A DNA stretch of 22,609 nt from JAJRVH01 sp964505995 (GCA_964505995.1 CAZDLB010000015.1:1-22609), one strand, 5' to 3'; positions 6,614-15,069 are shown, counted from the first letter of the stretch. Numbers and translations: made by a program. The notes: generated by a model from the letters alone, not told the origin.

Positions 6614-8286
6614 TGGCCCGACGCGGCAAGGCGCAGCCGGTGCTGCGCTGCTTTCCGTTCGGTGGCGTCGGCGAGTTCGGCAAGAACATGATGGTCTATG
6701 CCGTCGACGATGATGCGGTCATCGTCGATTGCGGCATGGGCTTTCCGGAGCCTGGGCAGCATGGCGTGGACGTCGTCGTGCCGGATATCTCGGCACTCGA
6801 TGAACTGGGGCTGAAGCTGCATGCCGTGCTGCTGACCCATGGACACGAGGATCATATCGGCGGGCTTCCCTATCTGCTGCCGCAGCTGAACCTTCCCGTC
6901 TACGGCACCGATGTGACGCTGGCGCTGGTCCGTGGCAAGCTTTCCGAAAGCGGCTACAGGGCGGAGCTGCATCCGCTTCCCGATGATGGAAGCCAGGTGG
7001 AGGTCGGGCCGTTCCGGGTCGAGGGTGTGCCGGTGACGCATTCGATCATGGATGCCGTATCGCTGGCGATTCACACGCCGCTGGGCATCATCGTGCATAC
7101 CGGCGACTTCAAGTTCGATCCGGCCCCGATCGATGGCCGGGCCACGGCCCTGCATCGCTTCTCGCAACTGGGTGACCAGGGGGTCGTGCTGCTGGCCTCG
7201 GATTCGACGAATGCGACGCATCCGGGTTCCGGTCCCTCCGAGCGCATCGTCGGCCCGGCGCTGAAGCAGGCGATCTCGCAATGCACGGGCAAGGTTGTCG
7301 TGACGACCTTCGCCTCGAACATGTTCCGCATCCAGCAGATCGTCGATGCGGCCGTGGCCTGCGGCCGACGGGTGTCGGTGGCCGGCCGCAGCCTGGAGCG
7401 AAACATGAAGATCACGGGCGAGCTCGGGCGCCTGCGGGTGCCGGCCGGCACGATGGTGGACATCAAGCAGACGCAGGGCATTGCCGATCACGAGCTTTTG
7501 ATCATCGCCACCGGCTCCCAGGGCGAATCGCGCGCGGCGCTGGCCCGGCTGGCCCAGGGGCATTTCAGCGGCATCAAGCTGGGGCCCGGCGACACCGTCA
7601 TCTTTTCCTCCAGCAACATTCCCGGCAATGAGCGCATCATCGCCGGGCTCTACAATCATATCTATCGCCGTGGCGCGCGCGTGATCCATGCCCGTCAGGC
7701 GCCGCTGCATGTATCGGGGCATGCGCATGCCCATGAGCTGAAGATGATGATGCAGCTTACAAGGCCAAGGCATTTCTATCCGGTCCATGGGGAATATCGC
7801 AATCTCGTCGAGCATCGCGAGCTGGCCATTGCCACCGGTGTGCCGTTTGAGCGTACGATCATCGCCGAGAACGGCCAGAGCGTGGAGATTGATGCGGACG
7901 GTATCCGCCGCGGCGCGGACTTCCATGCCGGCGCGGTCTTTGTTGACGGCGAGAGCCGGGACGAGATCGATGACCTGGTCCTGCGCGATCGGCGCATCCT
8001 GGCCGAGGACGGCATGATCTCGGCCACGATCCTGCTCACCCCGCACGAGGGACGGCTGCTGGCTCCACCGGAGCTGCATGCCCGCGGCGTGCTGCACGAG
8101 GATGTCAGCGACGAGGTGCTGGCGGCCGCGGCCGAGGATCTGCACCGACAGCTGGAAGAGATGGATCGGGAGCTGCTCGCCGATACCGATGCGCTGAAGG
8201 AGGAGGTTCGCCTGATGCTGCGTCGCTGGTGCAAGCGCAATATCGGTCGCCGGCCGATGGTTCTGCCGGTGGTGGTGGCGATCTAG
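6613..8286 (+). CDS. rnj: Ribonuclease J (metallo-beta-lactamase/beta-CASP nuclease)
   Basis: RNase J is a 5'-exo/endoribonuclease of mRNA decay and rRNA processing. At 557 aa it has the full family length. The metallo-beta-lactamase metal motif LLTHGHEDHIGG includes HGHEDH at residues 76-81. VTHSIMDAVSLAI, HTGDFKFD, LLASDSTNA (end of the first catalytic half) and the beta-CASP region FSSSNIPGNE follow. Next come VSGHAHAHELK and PVHGEYR, and a C-terminal dimerisation tail. The start at 6613 overlaps the pyrE stop. FtsK begins 2 nt after its stop. RNase J is standard in Firmicutes and Actinobacteria but patchy in Gram-negatives, so it is a useful lineage clue. Whether RNase E also exists in this genome cannot be seen. 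Confidence 0.94.
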   Translation: MARRGKAQPVLRCFPFGGVGEFGKNMMVYAVDDDAVIVDCGMGFPEPGQHGVDVVVPDISALDELGLKLHAVLLTHGHEDHIGGLPYLLPQLNLPVYGTDVTLALVRGKLSESGYRAELHPLPDDGSQVEVGPFRVEGVPVTHSIMDAVSLAIHTPLGIIVHTGDFKFDPAPIDGRATALHRFSQLGDQGVVLLASDSTNATHPGSGPSERIVGPALKQAISQCTGKVVVTTFASNMFRIQQIVDAAVACGRRVSVAGRSLERNMKITGELGRLRVPAGTMVDIKQTQGIADHELLIIATGSQGESRAALARLAQGHFSGIKLGPGDTVIFSSSNIPGNERIIAGLYNHIYRRGARVIHARQAPLHVSGHAHAHELKMMMQLTRPRHFYPVHGEYRNLVEHRELAIATGVPFERTIIAENGQSVEIDADGIRRGADFHAGAVFVDGESRDEIDDLVLRDRRILAEDGMISATILLTPHEGRLLAPPELHARGVLHEDVSDEVLAAAAEDLHRQLEEMDRELLADTDALKEEVRLMLRRWCKRNIGRRPMVLPVVVAI

Positions 8287-8288
8287 TC

Positions 8289-10487
8289 ATGGAGATGCGG
8301 GCGCTTGCACGCGAATCCGTGGCGCTGGTCCTGGCCGGCGTGATGGTCGTGGTTGCCCTGTCGCTTTACAGCTATTCCCCGGCCGATCCGTCGCTGAATC
8401 ACCAGACCGATGCCGAAGCCCGGAACATGGTCGGCATCGTCGGCGCCTATCTTGCGGATTTTCTCTACCAGCTGTTCGGCTATGCCAGCTGGGCCTGGGT
8501 GGCGCTGATGGCGGCGCTAATCGTTCGCGTCGCGCTGGGCTGGCGGCCGTTTCTCGGCAGCTGGACCTCGCTGTTCTGGCTGCCGCTGGTGCTGGCGCTG
8601 GCGGCCCTTCTGCATGCCCATCTGGACGATGGCCTGGATCCACTGCAGCTGTCGCACATGGCCGGGGCCGGGGGCGCGCTCGGGGCGCTGCTGGCCCGGC
8701 CGCTGACGGAGGCCCTGCATGCCGTCGGCCGCGATATCCTGCTGATCACGCTGGCCGTCAGCAGCCTCGTGACGGCCTCGCATCTCTCCCTGCTGGCGCT
8801 GTTGCGCCGCATCCTGGCGCTTCTGATGCGTTTCTATCGCATGCTGGCGGCGCTGATGGGGCGCCTGCGAGAGAAGGCTTCCAGCCGCAGGCAGCGCCTT
8901 GAGGCGCGCGAGCAGCGGCAGATCCAGCGGCAATCCAGGCCCGAGCATATCGCCGAGTCCGAGCCCGAGGTGGCCGAACCGGCGAAGGTCGTGATTTCCA
9001 GGCGGGCGAAGCAGGAGCAGCAGACGGAACTCAACTTCAAGGAGCCCCGCTCCTCGTCGCGCTTCAAGCTTCCGAGCCTGAGCATCTTCAACAAGCCGAA
9101 GGCGGGCGCGCGCCAGCACAGCCCGGAATCGCTGCAGGCCATGGCCCGCATGCTGGAGAAGAAGCTGCTGGACTACCGCATCGAGGGCCAGGTCGTCGCC
9201 GTTCAGCCCGGCCCGGTCGTCACCCAGTTCGAGTTCGAGCCGGCACCGGGCACGAAGGTTTCCCGCATCATCGCGCTGCAGGATGATCTCGCCCGCGCGA
9301 TGGCGGCCATCAGCGTGCGCGTGGCCGGCAACATCCCCGGCAAGAATGCGATCGGTATCGAGCTGCCGAATGAAACGCGCGAGAATGTGCTGCTGCACCA
9401 GGTGCTGGCGAGCAAGGAATTCGCGGACCGGCGCAAGATTCTGCCGCTGGCGCTGGGCGTGGATATCGCCGGCCACCCGGTGGTCACGGATCTGGCCAGG
9501 ATGCCGCACCTTCTGGTGGCCGGCACGACCGGTTCGGGCAAGTCGGTATCGGTCAATGCGATGATCTGCTCCATGCTGATGACGCGCACGCCCGAGGAGC
9601 TGCGGCTGATCCTCGTGGATCCGAAGATGCTGGAGCTGTCGGTCTACGATGACATTCCGCATCTTCTCGTGCCGGTGGTGACCAATCCGCACAAGGCGGC
9701 CAAGGCGCTGGCATGGGCCGTGTACGAGATGGAGCGGCGCTATCAGCTGATGAGCGAGGCGAAGGTGCGCAACATCGACGGCTACAACAAGGCCGTGGCC
9801 GGGAAGTCCGACGCCGAGCGCCTGCCATATATCGTCATCGTCATCGACGAGCTGGCCGATCTGATGATGGTGGCCGGCAAGGAGGTCGAGCAGGCGATCT
9901 GTCGCATCGCGCAGAAGGCGAGGGCAGCCGGTCTGCATCTGATCCTGGCCACGCAGCGACCGAGCGTGGATGTGATTACCGGTCTGATCAAGGCCAACCT
10001 TCCGAGCCGAATCTCCTTCCAGGTATCGTCGAAGATCGATTCGCGCACGATCCTCGATCAGATGGGTGCCGAGCAGCTGCTTGGCGCCGGCGACAGCCTG
10101 TTCCTGTCCGGCGGCCGGGATCTCAGGCGGGTGCATGGCGCCTTCGTCTCCGACGGCGAGGTCATCAGCTTGGTCGAGCATCTGAAGGCCCAGGGCGAAC
10201 CGGATTACCGCGAGGAGGTGTTCGAGGCGCCGAGCACCGAGGAGGCGGCCTCGGGAGCGGCCGGGGATGAGCATGACGAGAAATACGACGAAGCCGTGGC
10301 GCTGGTCGTCGAAAAGGGCAGCTGTTCGGTGTCGATGGTGCAGCGATATCTGCGCATCGGCTACAACCGCGCCAGTCGCATCGTCGAGCAGATGGAGCGC
10401 GAGGGGCTTGTGACCCCGCCGGGGCCGGGCGGCTCGCGCAAGGTGCTGGCCCGCTCCGAGTCGGCCGGCGGCGGCGTGGTCGAATGA
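8289..10487 (+). CDS. ftsK: DNA translocase FtsK/SpoIIIE
   Basis: FtsK is a septum-anchored hexameric ATPase that pumps chromosome DNA and activates XerCD at dif during division. It is 732 aa, a short-linker version. Four or so N-terminal membrane segments (about residues 10-175) precede a charged linker (190-275). Then comes the motor: Walker A GTTGSGKS at residues 412-419, Walker B IVIVIDELADLMM, and the LATQRPSVDVITGLIKANLPSR segment. The C-terminal gamma winged helix is present (VQRYLRIGYNRASRIVEQME), which reads KOPS polarity sequences. The ATG at 8289 sits 2 nt after RNase J with a GGTGGTGG tract upstream; ATG 8295 is an alternative. It overlaps lolA by 4 nt. The ftsK-lolA-rarA order is conserved in many proteobacteria. 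Confidence 0.96.
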   Translation: MEMRALARESVALVLAGVMVVVALSLYSYSPADPSLNHQTDAEARNMVGIVGAYLADFLYQLFGYASWAWVALMAALIVRVALGWRPFLGSWTSLFWLPLVLALAALLHAHLDDGLDPLQLSHMAGAGGALGALLARPLTEALHAVGRDILLITLAVSSLVTASHLSLLALLRRILALLMRFYRMLAALMGRLREKASSRRQRLEAREQRQIQRQSRPEHIAESEPEVAEPAKVVISRRAKQEQQTELNFKEPRSSSRFKLPSLSIFNKPKAGARQHSPESLQAMARMLEKKLLDYRIEGQVVAVQPGPVVTQFEFEPAPGTKVSRIIALQDDLARAMAAISVRVAGNIPGKNAIGIELPNETRENVLLHQVLASKEFADRRKILPLALGVDIAGHPVVTDLARMPHLLVAGTTGSGKSVSVNAMICSMLMTRTPEELRLILVDPKMLELSVYDDIPHLLVPVVTNPHKAAKALAWAVYEMERRYQLMSEAKVRNIDGYNKAVAGKSDAERLPYIVIVIDELADLMMVAGKEVEQAICRIAQKARAAGLHLILATQRPSVDVITGLIKANLPSRISFQVSSKIDSRTILDQMGAEQLLGAGDSLFLSGGRDLRRVHGAFVSDGEVISLVEHLKAQGEPDYREEVFEAPSTEEAASGAAGDEHDEKYDEAVALVVEKGSCSVSMVQRYLRIGYNRASRIVEQMEREGLVTPPGPGGSRKVLARSESAGGGVVE

Positions 10488-11116
10488 TGCGGTGGATGAT
10501 GCTGGCGCTGGCCCTGGGCCTGGCGCAGATTGCTGCAGCCGGAGAGGCCGAGCTTGACGCAAGTCTGAAGCGGCTGGCCGAGATGAACGGCTTTCAGTGC
10601 CGCTTCGAGCAGCAGCTGGTCTATGCCGATGGCAGCCATCAGAGCTTCTCCGGCGAGCTTGCCGTGCGCCGCCCCGGCATGTTCCGCTGGCAGTATCATC
10701 AGCCCTATGAGCAGCTCTATGTCGGTGATGGCCGGCTGATCTGGCATTACGAGCCGGATCTGATGCAGGCGGAGAAGCTTTCGGGGCTGGATGCGGTTGA
10801 TCCGGTCGTCATGCGGCTTCTTAACGGGCGCCTTCGGCCTGAAGACGTGAAGCTGCTGCAATCCGGCAAAAGCGATGGCCATCGGCGTTATCAGGTGCAA
10901 TGGTCGGATGCTCCGCCGGTATGGCTGGAGTTCGACGGGCAGCGGAATCTGCGTCTGGTCGAGCGCAAGGACGTGCTGGGAAACATCAACCGCATGCATC
11001 TGCTGGACTGCACCCGGCTTGCGCCGAGCCGCAATCTCTTTAGTTTCACGCCGCCGGAAGGGGTTGATGTCGTCGACCTGCGCCCGGCCACAGATCACCC
11101 TCAGGATGAGCCATGA
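10484..11116 (+). CDS. lolA: Outer-membrane lipoprotein carrier protein LolA
   Basis: LolA is a periplasmic chaperone that carries lipoproteins from the LolCDE transporter to the outer membrane. It is 210 aa with a signal peptide (MMRWMMLALALGLAQIAAAG, cleavage near residue 19). The fold signature is visible in CRFEQQLVYADGSHQSFSGEL, RRPGMFRWQYHQPYEQLYVGDG and LIWHYEPDLMQ, with the later NLFSFTPPEGVDVVDLR. It starts on ATGATG overlapping the ftsK stop and ends in an ATGA overlap with the barrel gene, so it is coupled on both sides. A lone Cys at mature residue 20 or so is unusual but not diagnostic. Confidence 0.9.
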   Translation: MMRWMMLALALGLAQIAAAGEAELDASLKRLAEMNGFQCRFEQQLVYADGSHQSFSGELAVRRPGMFRWQYHQPYEQLYVGDGRLIWHYEPDLMQAEKLSGLDAVDPVVMRLLNGRLRPEDVKLLQSGKSDGHRRYQVQWSDAPPVWLEFDGQRNLRLVERKDVLGNINRMHLLDCTRLAPSRNLFSFTPPEGVDVVDLRPATDHPQDEP

Positions 11117-12231
11117 AGCATCGGATTCGCATACTTCTCATGATTGGTCTCTGTCTGTCCCCGGTCGACCGGGTTCTGGCCGCCGGCTTCGATCAGTCCA
11201 GCCAGTCGGCCTCTGCCGCCGGTGTGGCCAATGCCTTTGTGGCCACGGCCAGCGATGCCTCGGCGGTCGCCTACAATCCGGCCGGGCTGGCCTGGCAGGA
11301 TGGCGTTTCGGCCACCGTCGGCGTGCTGCTTGACTACCGCAATTCCTCGGTGCATCTGCCGGCGGGCGTGGCGCCGAATGGCGGGGTCGAGGACACGATC
11401 GGGCATCTCTATCTGGGCTGGATGCCGCACGACGGGCGACTGGGTGCGGGCTTCGGGTTTTCACCGCTGTACCAGGCCAACAACGCCTGGGGCAATGTCT
11501 TCGGAGCGGGCGATACGAAGCTTACCGTGGATCATGCCAGCTTCGATGCGGTCTATGCCCTGAACAGCTCGCTGGCCATCTCCGGAGGGCTGGACTGGTA
11601 TATCAGCCGCATCTCGATGAGCCGGGGGGCGGCGAGCTTCAAGGGCAAGGACTATGCGGGTATCGGCGGCCATCTGGCCTTGATGTGGAAGCCGCGGCCG
11701 GCCTGGTCGGTCGGCGCGATGCTGCGCAGTGGCGCCCGGGTGAAGGCGGACGGAAGCCGGAATGATCAGCTCAGCATGAAGCTGCCGGATCGAGTGACGC
11801 TGGGGCTGGCCCATGATTTCGCCGATGTCTGGCGGCTGGAGGGCGACCTGTCCTGGACCCGCTGGTCGGTGCTCAAGGACATGAATGTCACGACGGCCGG
11901 TGTGGTCACGCAGTCGAATCCTCTGAATCTGCGCGACACGTTGAAATTCGCGCTCGGCCTGACCTGGACCTGGCGGGAGGCCACGCAGTTCCGCCTGGGC
12001 TATGCCTATGAACAGGGGGCGAACAGGGCCGAGGGCTTCAATCCGATCATCGCCGATCAGGACGGTCATCAGATCAGCATTGGCGCCGGCGGTGCGCTTT
12101 CCGGCATGCATCTGGATCTGTCCTACAGCTATACCTTCCATCCGAAGAAAACGGCGACCGGAACCTATGCCGGAACCTATCGCGACCGCCGTCAGGCGAT
12201 CGTGATCTCGGTTTCGAAGCGGTTTGACTGA
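11113..12231 (+). CDS. FadL/OmpP1-type outer-membrane transport protein
   Basis: This is a 372-aa outer-membrane beta-barrel of the FadL/TodX/OmpP1 family, which passes hydrophobic compounds such as long-chain fatty acids or aromatics. The signal peptide (about residues 1-23, ending VLAAGF) is followed by the family N-terminal segment SASAAGVANAFVATASDASA and the hallmark AYNPAGLAW. Alternating amphipathic strands follow, ending in a C-terminal SKRFD with the usual aromatic at the penultimate position. The start overlaps the lolA stop (ATGA). It sits between lolA and rarA, which are usually adjacent, so it looks inserted into a conserved operon. The ligand is unknown. Confidence 0.85.
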   Translation: MKHRIRILLMIGLCLSPVDRVLAAGFDQSSQSASAAGVANAFVATASDASAVAYNPAGLAWQDGVSATVGVLLDYRNSSVHLPAGVAPNGGVEDTIGHLYLGWMPHDGRLGAGFGFSPLYQANNAWGNVFGAGDTKLTVDHASFDAVYALNSSLAISGGLDWYISRISMSRGAASFKGKDYAGIGGHLALMWKPRPAWSVGAMLRSGARVKADGSRNDQLSMKLPDRVTLGLAHDFADVWRLEGDLSWTRWSVLKDMNVTTAGVVTQSNPLNLRDTLKFALGLTWTWREATQFRLGYAYEQGANRAEGFNPIIADQDGHQISIGAGGALSGMHLDLSYSYTFHPKKTATGTYAGTYRDRRQAIVISVSKRFD

Positions 12232-12242
12232 AGGAAACGACC

Positions 12243-13574
12243 ATGAACCGGCAGCCCTCGTTCTTTGAACAGGAGGAGGGCCGGGCGACGGATGTGAGCG
12301 TGCCGCTTGCCTATCGCATCCGTCCGACATCGCTGGCTGACGTGGCCGGTCAGCCGGAGCTGACGAATCCCGATTCCTGGTTTTCGCGCATGCTGGCCGA
12401 GGGAAGGGCGATCTCCTGCATCTTCTGGGGGCCGCCGGGCGTGGGCAAGACGACGCTGGCGACGATGATGGCCGATGCCGCCGGCCTGCCATTCGCCCAG
12501 CTTTCCGCCGTGGCCGCCGGCAAGGCCGAGGTTCAGGCCGTCGTGCAGCGGGCCCGGGACGAGGGACGCACCTGGATCCTGTTTCTCGATGAGATCCATC
12601 GCTTCAACAAGGCGCAGCAGGACGTGCTGCTGCCCTATGTCGAGGACGGGACGCTGGTTCTTCTGGGCGCGACGACCGAGAACCCATCCTTTTCGCTGAA
12701 CAATGCGCTGCTGTCGCGTTGCCGGGTCATCGTGCTCAGGCCGCTCGATGCCGACGCGGTGCGAAGCATTCTCCGGCGCGGGGTCGAGCATCTGCGGCAG
12801 CAGGCGCCGGATTTCGGGCTGGATGATGAAACGCTCGATTTTCTGGCGCATTCGGCCGACGGCGATGCGCGCTATGCACTCAATGCGCTCGAATCCCTGG
12901 CCGAGGCCGATCGCGGCAGGGTATGGCGCCTGCCACAGGCCCAGGCGCAGCTGATGCGTCGGGCGGCGCGCTACGATCGCGACGGCGATGCCCATTACGA
13001 TCTGATCTCGGCGCTGCACAAGTGCGTGCGCGACTCCGATGCCGATGCGGCCATCTACTGGCTGGCGCGCATGCTCGAGGCCGGCGAGGAGCCGCTGTAT
13101 ATCCTGCGGCGTATGATCCGCATGGCGAGCGAGGATATCGGACTGGCCGACCCGCGCGCGCTGTCGCTGGCCATCGATGCGCACCGGATGTATGAGATAC
13201 TCGGCTCGCCGGAGGGGGAGCAGGCGATGTTCGAGACGGCGATCTATCTGGCGCTGGCGCCGAAGAGCAATGCGGTCTACATGGCCGAAAAGGCGGCGCG
13301 TCGGCTGGCGCGCGAAAGCCAGGATGCGGAGGTGCCGATGCATCTGCGCAATGCGCCGACGAAGCTGATGAAGGAGCTGGGCCACGGAAAGGGCTATCGC
13401 TATGCACACGATGATGCCGACGCTGTCGTGGCGCAGGCGCATTTTCCCGATGGCCTGACCGCTGACAGGCTCTACCGGCCTGCCCCTCGCGGCTTTGAGA
13501 AGACGCTTCAGGAAAGGCTGGAATGGCTGGCGCGCAAACGCCGCGAGCGGATGGGCAAAGAGGAGGAGACATGA
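12243..13574 (+). CDS. rarA: Replication-associated recombination protein A (AAA+ ATPase)
   Basis: RarA/MgsA is a clamp-loader-like AAA+ ATPase acting at stalled replication forks, related to eukaryotic WRNIP1. It is 443 aa. Walker A GPPGVGKT is at residues 63-70 and Walker B ILFLDEIHRFNKAQQD at 112-127. A sensor segment ATTENPSFSLNNALLSRCRV and the C-terminal tetramerisation half follow, with RMIRMASEDIGLADPRAL and YMAEKAARR. The N-terminal LAYRIRPTSLADVAGQ is the standard family opening. AAGGAA lies about 6 nt upstream of the ATG. Its stop overlaps the crcB start (ATGA). It keeps the common ftsK-lolA-rarA order apart from the inserted barrel gene. Confidence 0.95.
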   Translation: MNRQPSFFEQEEGRATDVSVPLAYRIRPTSLADVAGQPELTNPDSWFSRMLAEGRAISCIFWGPPGVGKTTLATMMADAAGLPFAQLSAVAAGKAEVQAVVQRARDEGRTWILFLDEIHRFNKAQQDVLLPYVEDGTLVLLGATTENPSFSLNNALLSRCRVIVLRPLDADAVRSILRRGVEHLRQQAPDFGLDDETLDFLAHSADGDARYALNALESLAEADRGRVWRLPQAQAQLMRRAARYDRDGDAHYDLISALHKCVRDSDADAAIYWLARMLEAGEEPLYILRRMIRMASEDIGLADPRALSLAIDAHRMYEILGSPEGEQAMFETAIYLALAPKSNAVYMAEKAARRLARESQDAEVPMHLRNAPTKLMKELGHGKGYRYAHDDADAVVAQAHFPDGLTADRLYRPAPRGFEKTLQERLEWLARKRRERMGKEEET

Positions 13575-13948
13575 TGCGCCAGATCCTGGCCGTGGCGGCC
13601 GGCGGCGCGATCGGGGCAGTGCTGCGCTGGCTGATGGCTTCCGGCGTTCAGCGGCTTGCCGGTAGCGCGTTTCCGTGGGGAACATTTGCGGTCAATGCCC
13701 TGGGAAGCCTGCTGCTGGGCTTCCTGTTCGTCTGGCTGATCGAGCGTTCCACGGCCGGGGAGCTGGCGCGCCTGGCCATCACGGTCGGTTTTCTCGGCGC
13801 CTTTACGACCTTCTCGACCTATTCGCTGGAATCGGTGCGGCTGCTTCAGGAAGGGGCATTCGGACTGGCGCTGGGCAATGTGCTGGGGCAGGTGATGCTC
13901 TGCCTGACGCTGACCTGGTTCGGCATCCAGCTTGCAAGAGCCCTGTAG
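13571..13948 (+). CDS. crcB: Fluoride exporter CrcB/Fluc
   Basis: This is a small dual-topology membrane protein (125 aa, four helices) forming a dimeric fluoride channel. Family motifs: GGAIGAVLRW near the N terminus, FPWGTFAVNALGSLLLGF (conserved Asn), and GFLGAFTTFSTYSLE with the Phe/Thr track and the central Na-binding region. The start ATGATG is preceded by AGGAGGAG, a strong ribosome-binding site, and overlaps the rarA stop. It is the last gene of the pyrE operon, followed by a strong terminator. No fluoride riboswitch is visible in front of it, as expected for an internal operon gene. Confidence 0.94.
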   Translation: MMRQILAVAAGGAIGAVLRWLMASGVQRLAGSAFPWGTFAVNALGSLLLGFLFVWLIERSTAGELARLAITVGFLGAFTTFSTYSLESVRLLQEGAFGLALGNVLGQVMLCLTLTWFGIQLARAL

Positions 13949-13958
13949 CCCGCAATGA

Positions 13959-13984
13959 AAAGAGCCCGCCGAAGCGGGCTCTTT
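13959..13984. terminator. Bidirectional intrinsic terminator between crcB and the cytochrome c peroxidase gene
   Basis: A perfect 11-bp stem AAAGAGCCCGC / GCGGGCTCTTT encloses a CGAA tetraloop. A/T-rich ends on both sides let it serve the plus-strand pyrE-crcB operon and the minus-strand peroxidase gene, whose stop codon is at 14000. Confidence 0.88.
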
Positions 13985-13999
13985 GTCTCACTTGCGAAG

Positions 14000-14989
14000 C
14001 TACTCCTTCCAAGGAAGGGCATGGCCGGCCGGCCGCGGCAGCACCGGCAGCGTGATCTGCGGCATTTCCCCGGTCAGGGTTTCGAGGAAGGCGACGATAT
14101 CGGCGATGTCCTGCTTGCCGAGCTTCATGCCCAGCTGCACGCGGGCCATCGTGTCCACGGCTTCCTCCAGCGTCGCAGCCGAGCCGTCATGGAAATACGG
14201 CGCGGTCATCGCGACATTGCGCCAGGACTGCACACGGAAGACATGCTCGTCATCGTCCTTGCCGGTGACCGATTTCAGACCGTGATCCTTGCCGTAATCG
14301 AAGCGGACGAAATCGTTGCTGGTGAACAGGGGTCCGGCATGGCACGACGTGCAGCCGATCTCGGCCACTTTGCGCATGCCGCGCTTGGCAGCTTCCGGGA
14401 TGTCGCCTTCGCCGCGCGCGAAGCGGTCGAACGGTGCGTTCGGCGTGATCAGCGTGCGCTCGAAGGCCGCGATGGCCTTGGCCATGTTGTCGAAGTTCAG
14501 CGAGTTCTTGCCGAACACCTTCTCGAACAACGGTTCATAGCCGGCCTGTTTCAGCCGCGAGACGGCATCCTCCTCGCTGTCGATGGCCATCTCCACCGGA
14601 TTCAGCGGCGGCCCCTTGGCCTGATCCTCGAGCAGAGGCGCGCGGCCGTCCCAGAACTGTTTGGACCAGAAGGCGGCATTCAGCACCGTCGGCGCATTGC
14701 GGCCACCGCGCTTCCACTTGTGCCCGATGGAGAACCTCTGGTTGTCCACACCCCAGGTCGCGAGGTTGTGACAGGAATTGCAGGAGAAATGCCCGCTCTT
14801 GGACAGGGCTGGCTCGAAATACAGCTTCTTGCCCAGCTCGACCTTGGCCGGGGTAGTGGGGTTATCGGCAGGCTCGGGCACCTGTGTGGGCAGTGGCCCC
14901 ATGCCTTCGGGCAGGTTCGGCCTGGCCGCGATTGCCGGCATGGCTGCCATCGACAGCATGGCCAGCAGCAGGGTCAGTTTTCGGATCAT
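14000..14989 (-). CDS. Di-haem cytochrome c peroxidase (CcpA/MauG superfamily)
   Basis: This periplasmic enzyme reduces hydrogen peroxide to water with electrons from small c-type cytochromes. It is 329 aa. The signal peptide (residues 1-21, ending MPAIA) precedes two CXXCH haem sites: CNSCH at 70-74 (high-potential/peroxidatic arrangement of the family) and CTSCH at 213-217. Other family marks are FWDGRAPLLEDQAKGP, NPVEMA, FERTL and the C-terminal APYFHDGSAATLEEAV. The ATG at 14989 has AGGAGG 5-6 nt upstream. It is divergent from a PerR-like regulator, with a Fur/PerR-type operator across its promoter, so peroxide induction is likely. Haem attachment needs the cytochrome c maturation system, not seen here. 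Confidence 0.94.
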   Translation of the reverse strand: MIRKLTLLLAMLSMAAMPAIAARPNLPEGMGPLPTQVPEPADNPTTPAKVELGKKLYFEPALSKSGHFSCNSCHNLATWGVDNQRFSIGHKWKRGGRNAPTVLNAAFWSKQFWDGRAPLLEDQAKGPPLNPVEMAIDSEEDAVSRLKQAGYEPLFEKVFGKNSLNFDNMAKAIAAFERTLITPNAPFDRFARGEGDIPEAAKRGMRKVAEIGCTSCHAGPLFTSNDFVRFDYGKDHGLKSVTGKDDDEHVFRVQSWRNVAMTAPYFHDGSAATLEEAVDTMARVQLGMKLGKQDIADIVAFLETLTGEMPQITLPVLPRPAGHALPWKE

Positions 14990-15017
14990 GGTTTCCTCCT
15001 GTCATGAGATGAAACCA

Positions 15018-15045
15018 ATAATAAGGAATCATTCCTAACTGTCAA
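15018..15045 (-). promoter_or_regulatory. Promoter of the cytochrome c peroxidase gene
   Basis: On the minus strand TTGACA (15040-15045), a 16-nt spacer and TATTAT (15018-15023) form a near-consensus sigma-70 promoter. The predicted start is near 15011, giving a short leader carrying the AGGAGG site. The spacer is filled by the palindrome at 15022-15038. Confidence 0.75.
15022..15038. promoter_or_regulatory. Fur/PerR-type operator
   Basis: TAAGGAAT-C-ATTCCTAA is an 8-1-8 palindrome with seven of eight positions paired. Its geometry is like the PerR/Fur box (TTATAATnATTATAA type). It spans the spacer and -10 of the peroxidase promoter, where bound repressor would exclude polymerase. It lies 47 nt upstream of the adjacent PerR-like gene. 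Confidence 0.7.
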
Positions 15046-15069
15046 TGCTTCCGGTTTACATGAGTTGTG

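Noticed and set aside
6535..8145. Minus-strand open frame (536 codons) opposite RNase J
   Set aside because: Shadow frame of a well-supported gene, without ribosome-binding site or recognisable domains.
8517..10562. Long minus-strand open frame (681 codons) opposite ftsK
   Set aside because: Antisense to an unmistakable ftsK; its translation is low-complexity His/Arg/Gln-rich and resembles no protein family.
13571..13640. Fluoride riboswitch in front of crcB
   Set aside because: crcB overlaps rarA inside an operon and no riboswitch-like pseudoknot region exists upstream.
12192..13685. Minus-strand open frame (497 codons) opposite rarA
   Set aside because: Shadow of rarA; composition is Arg/His/Pro-rich as expected for a GC-rich antisense frame.
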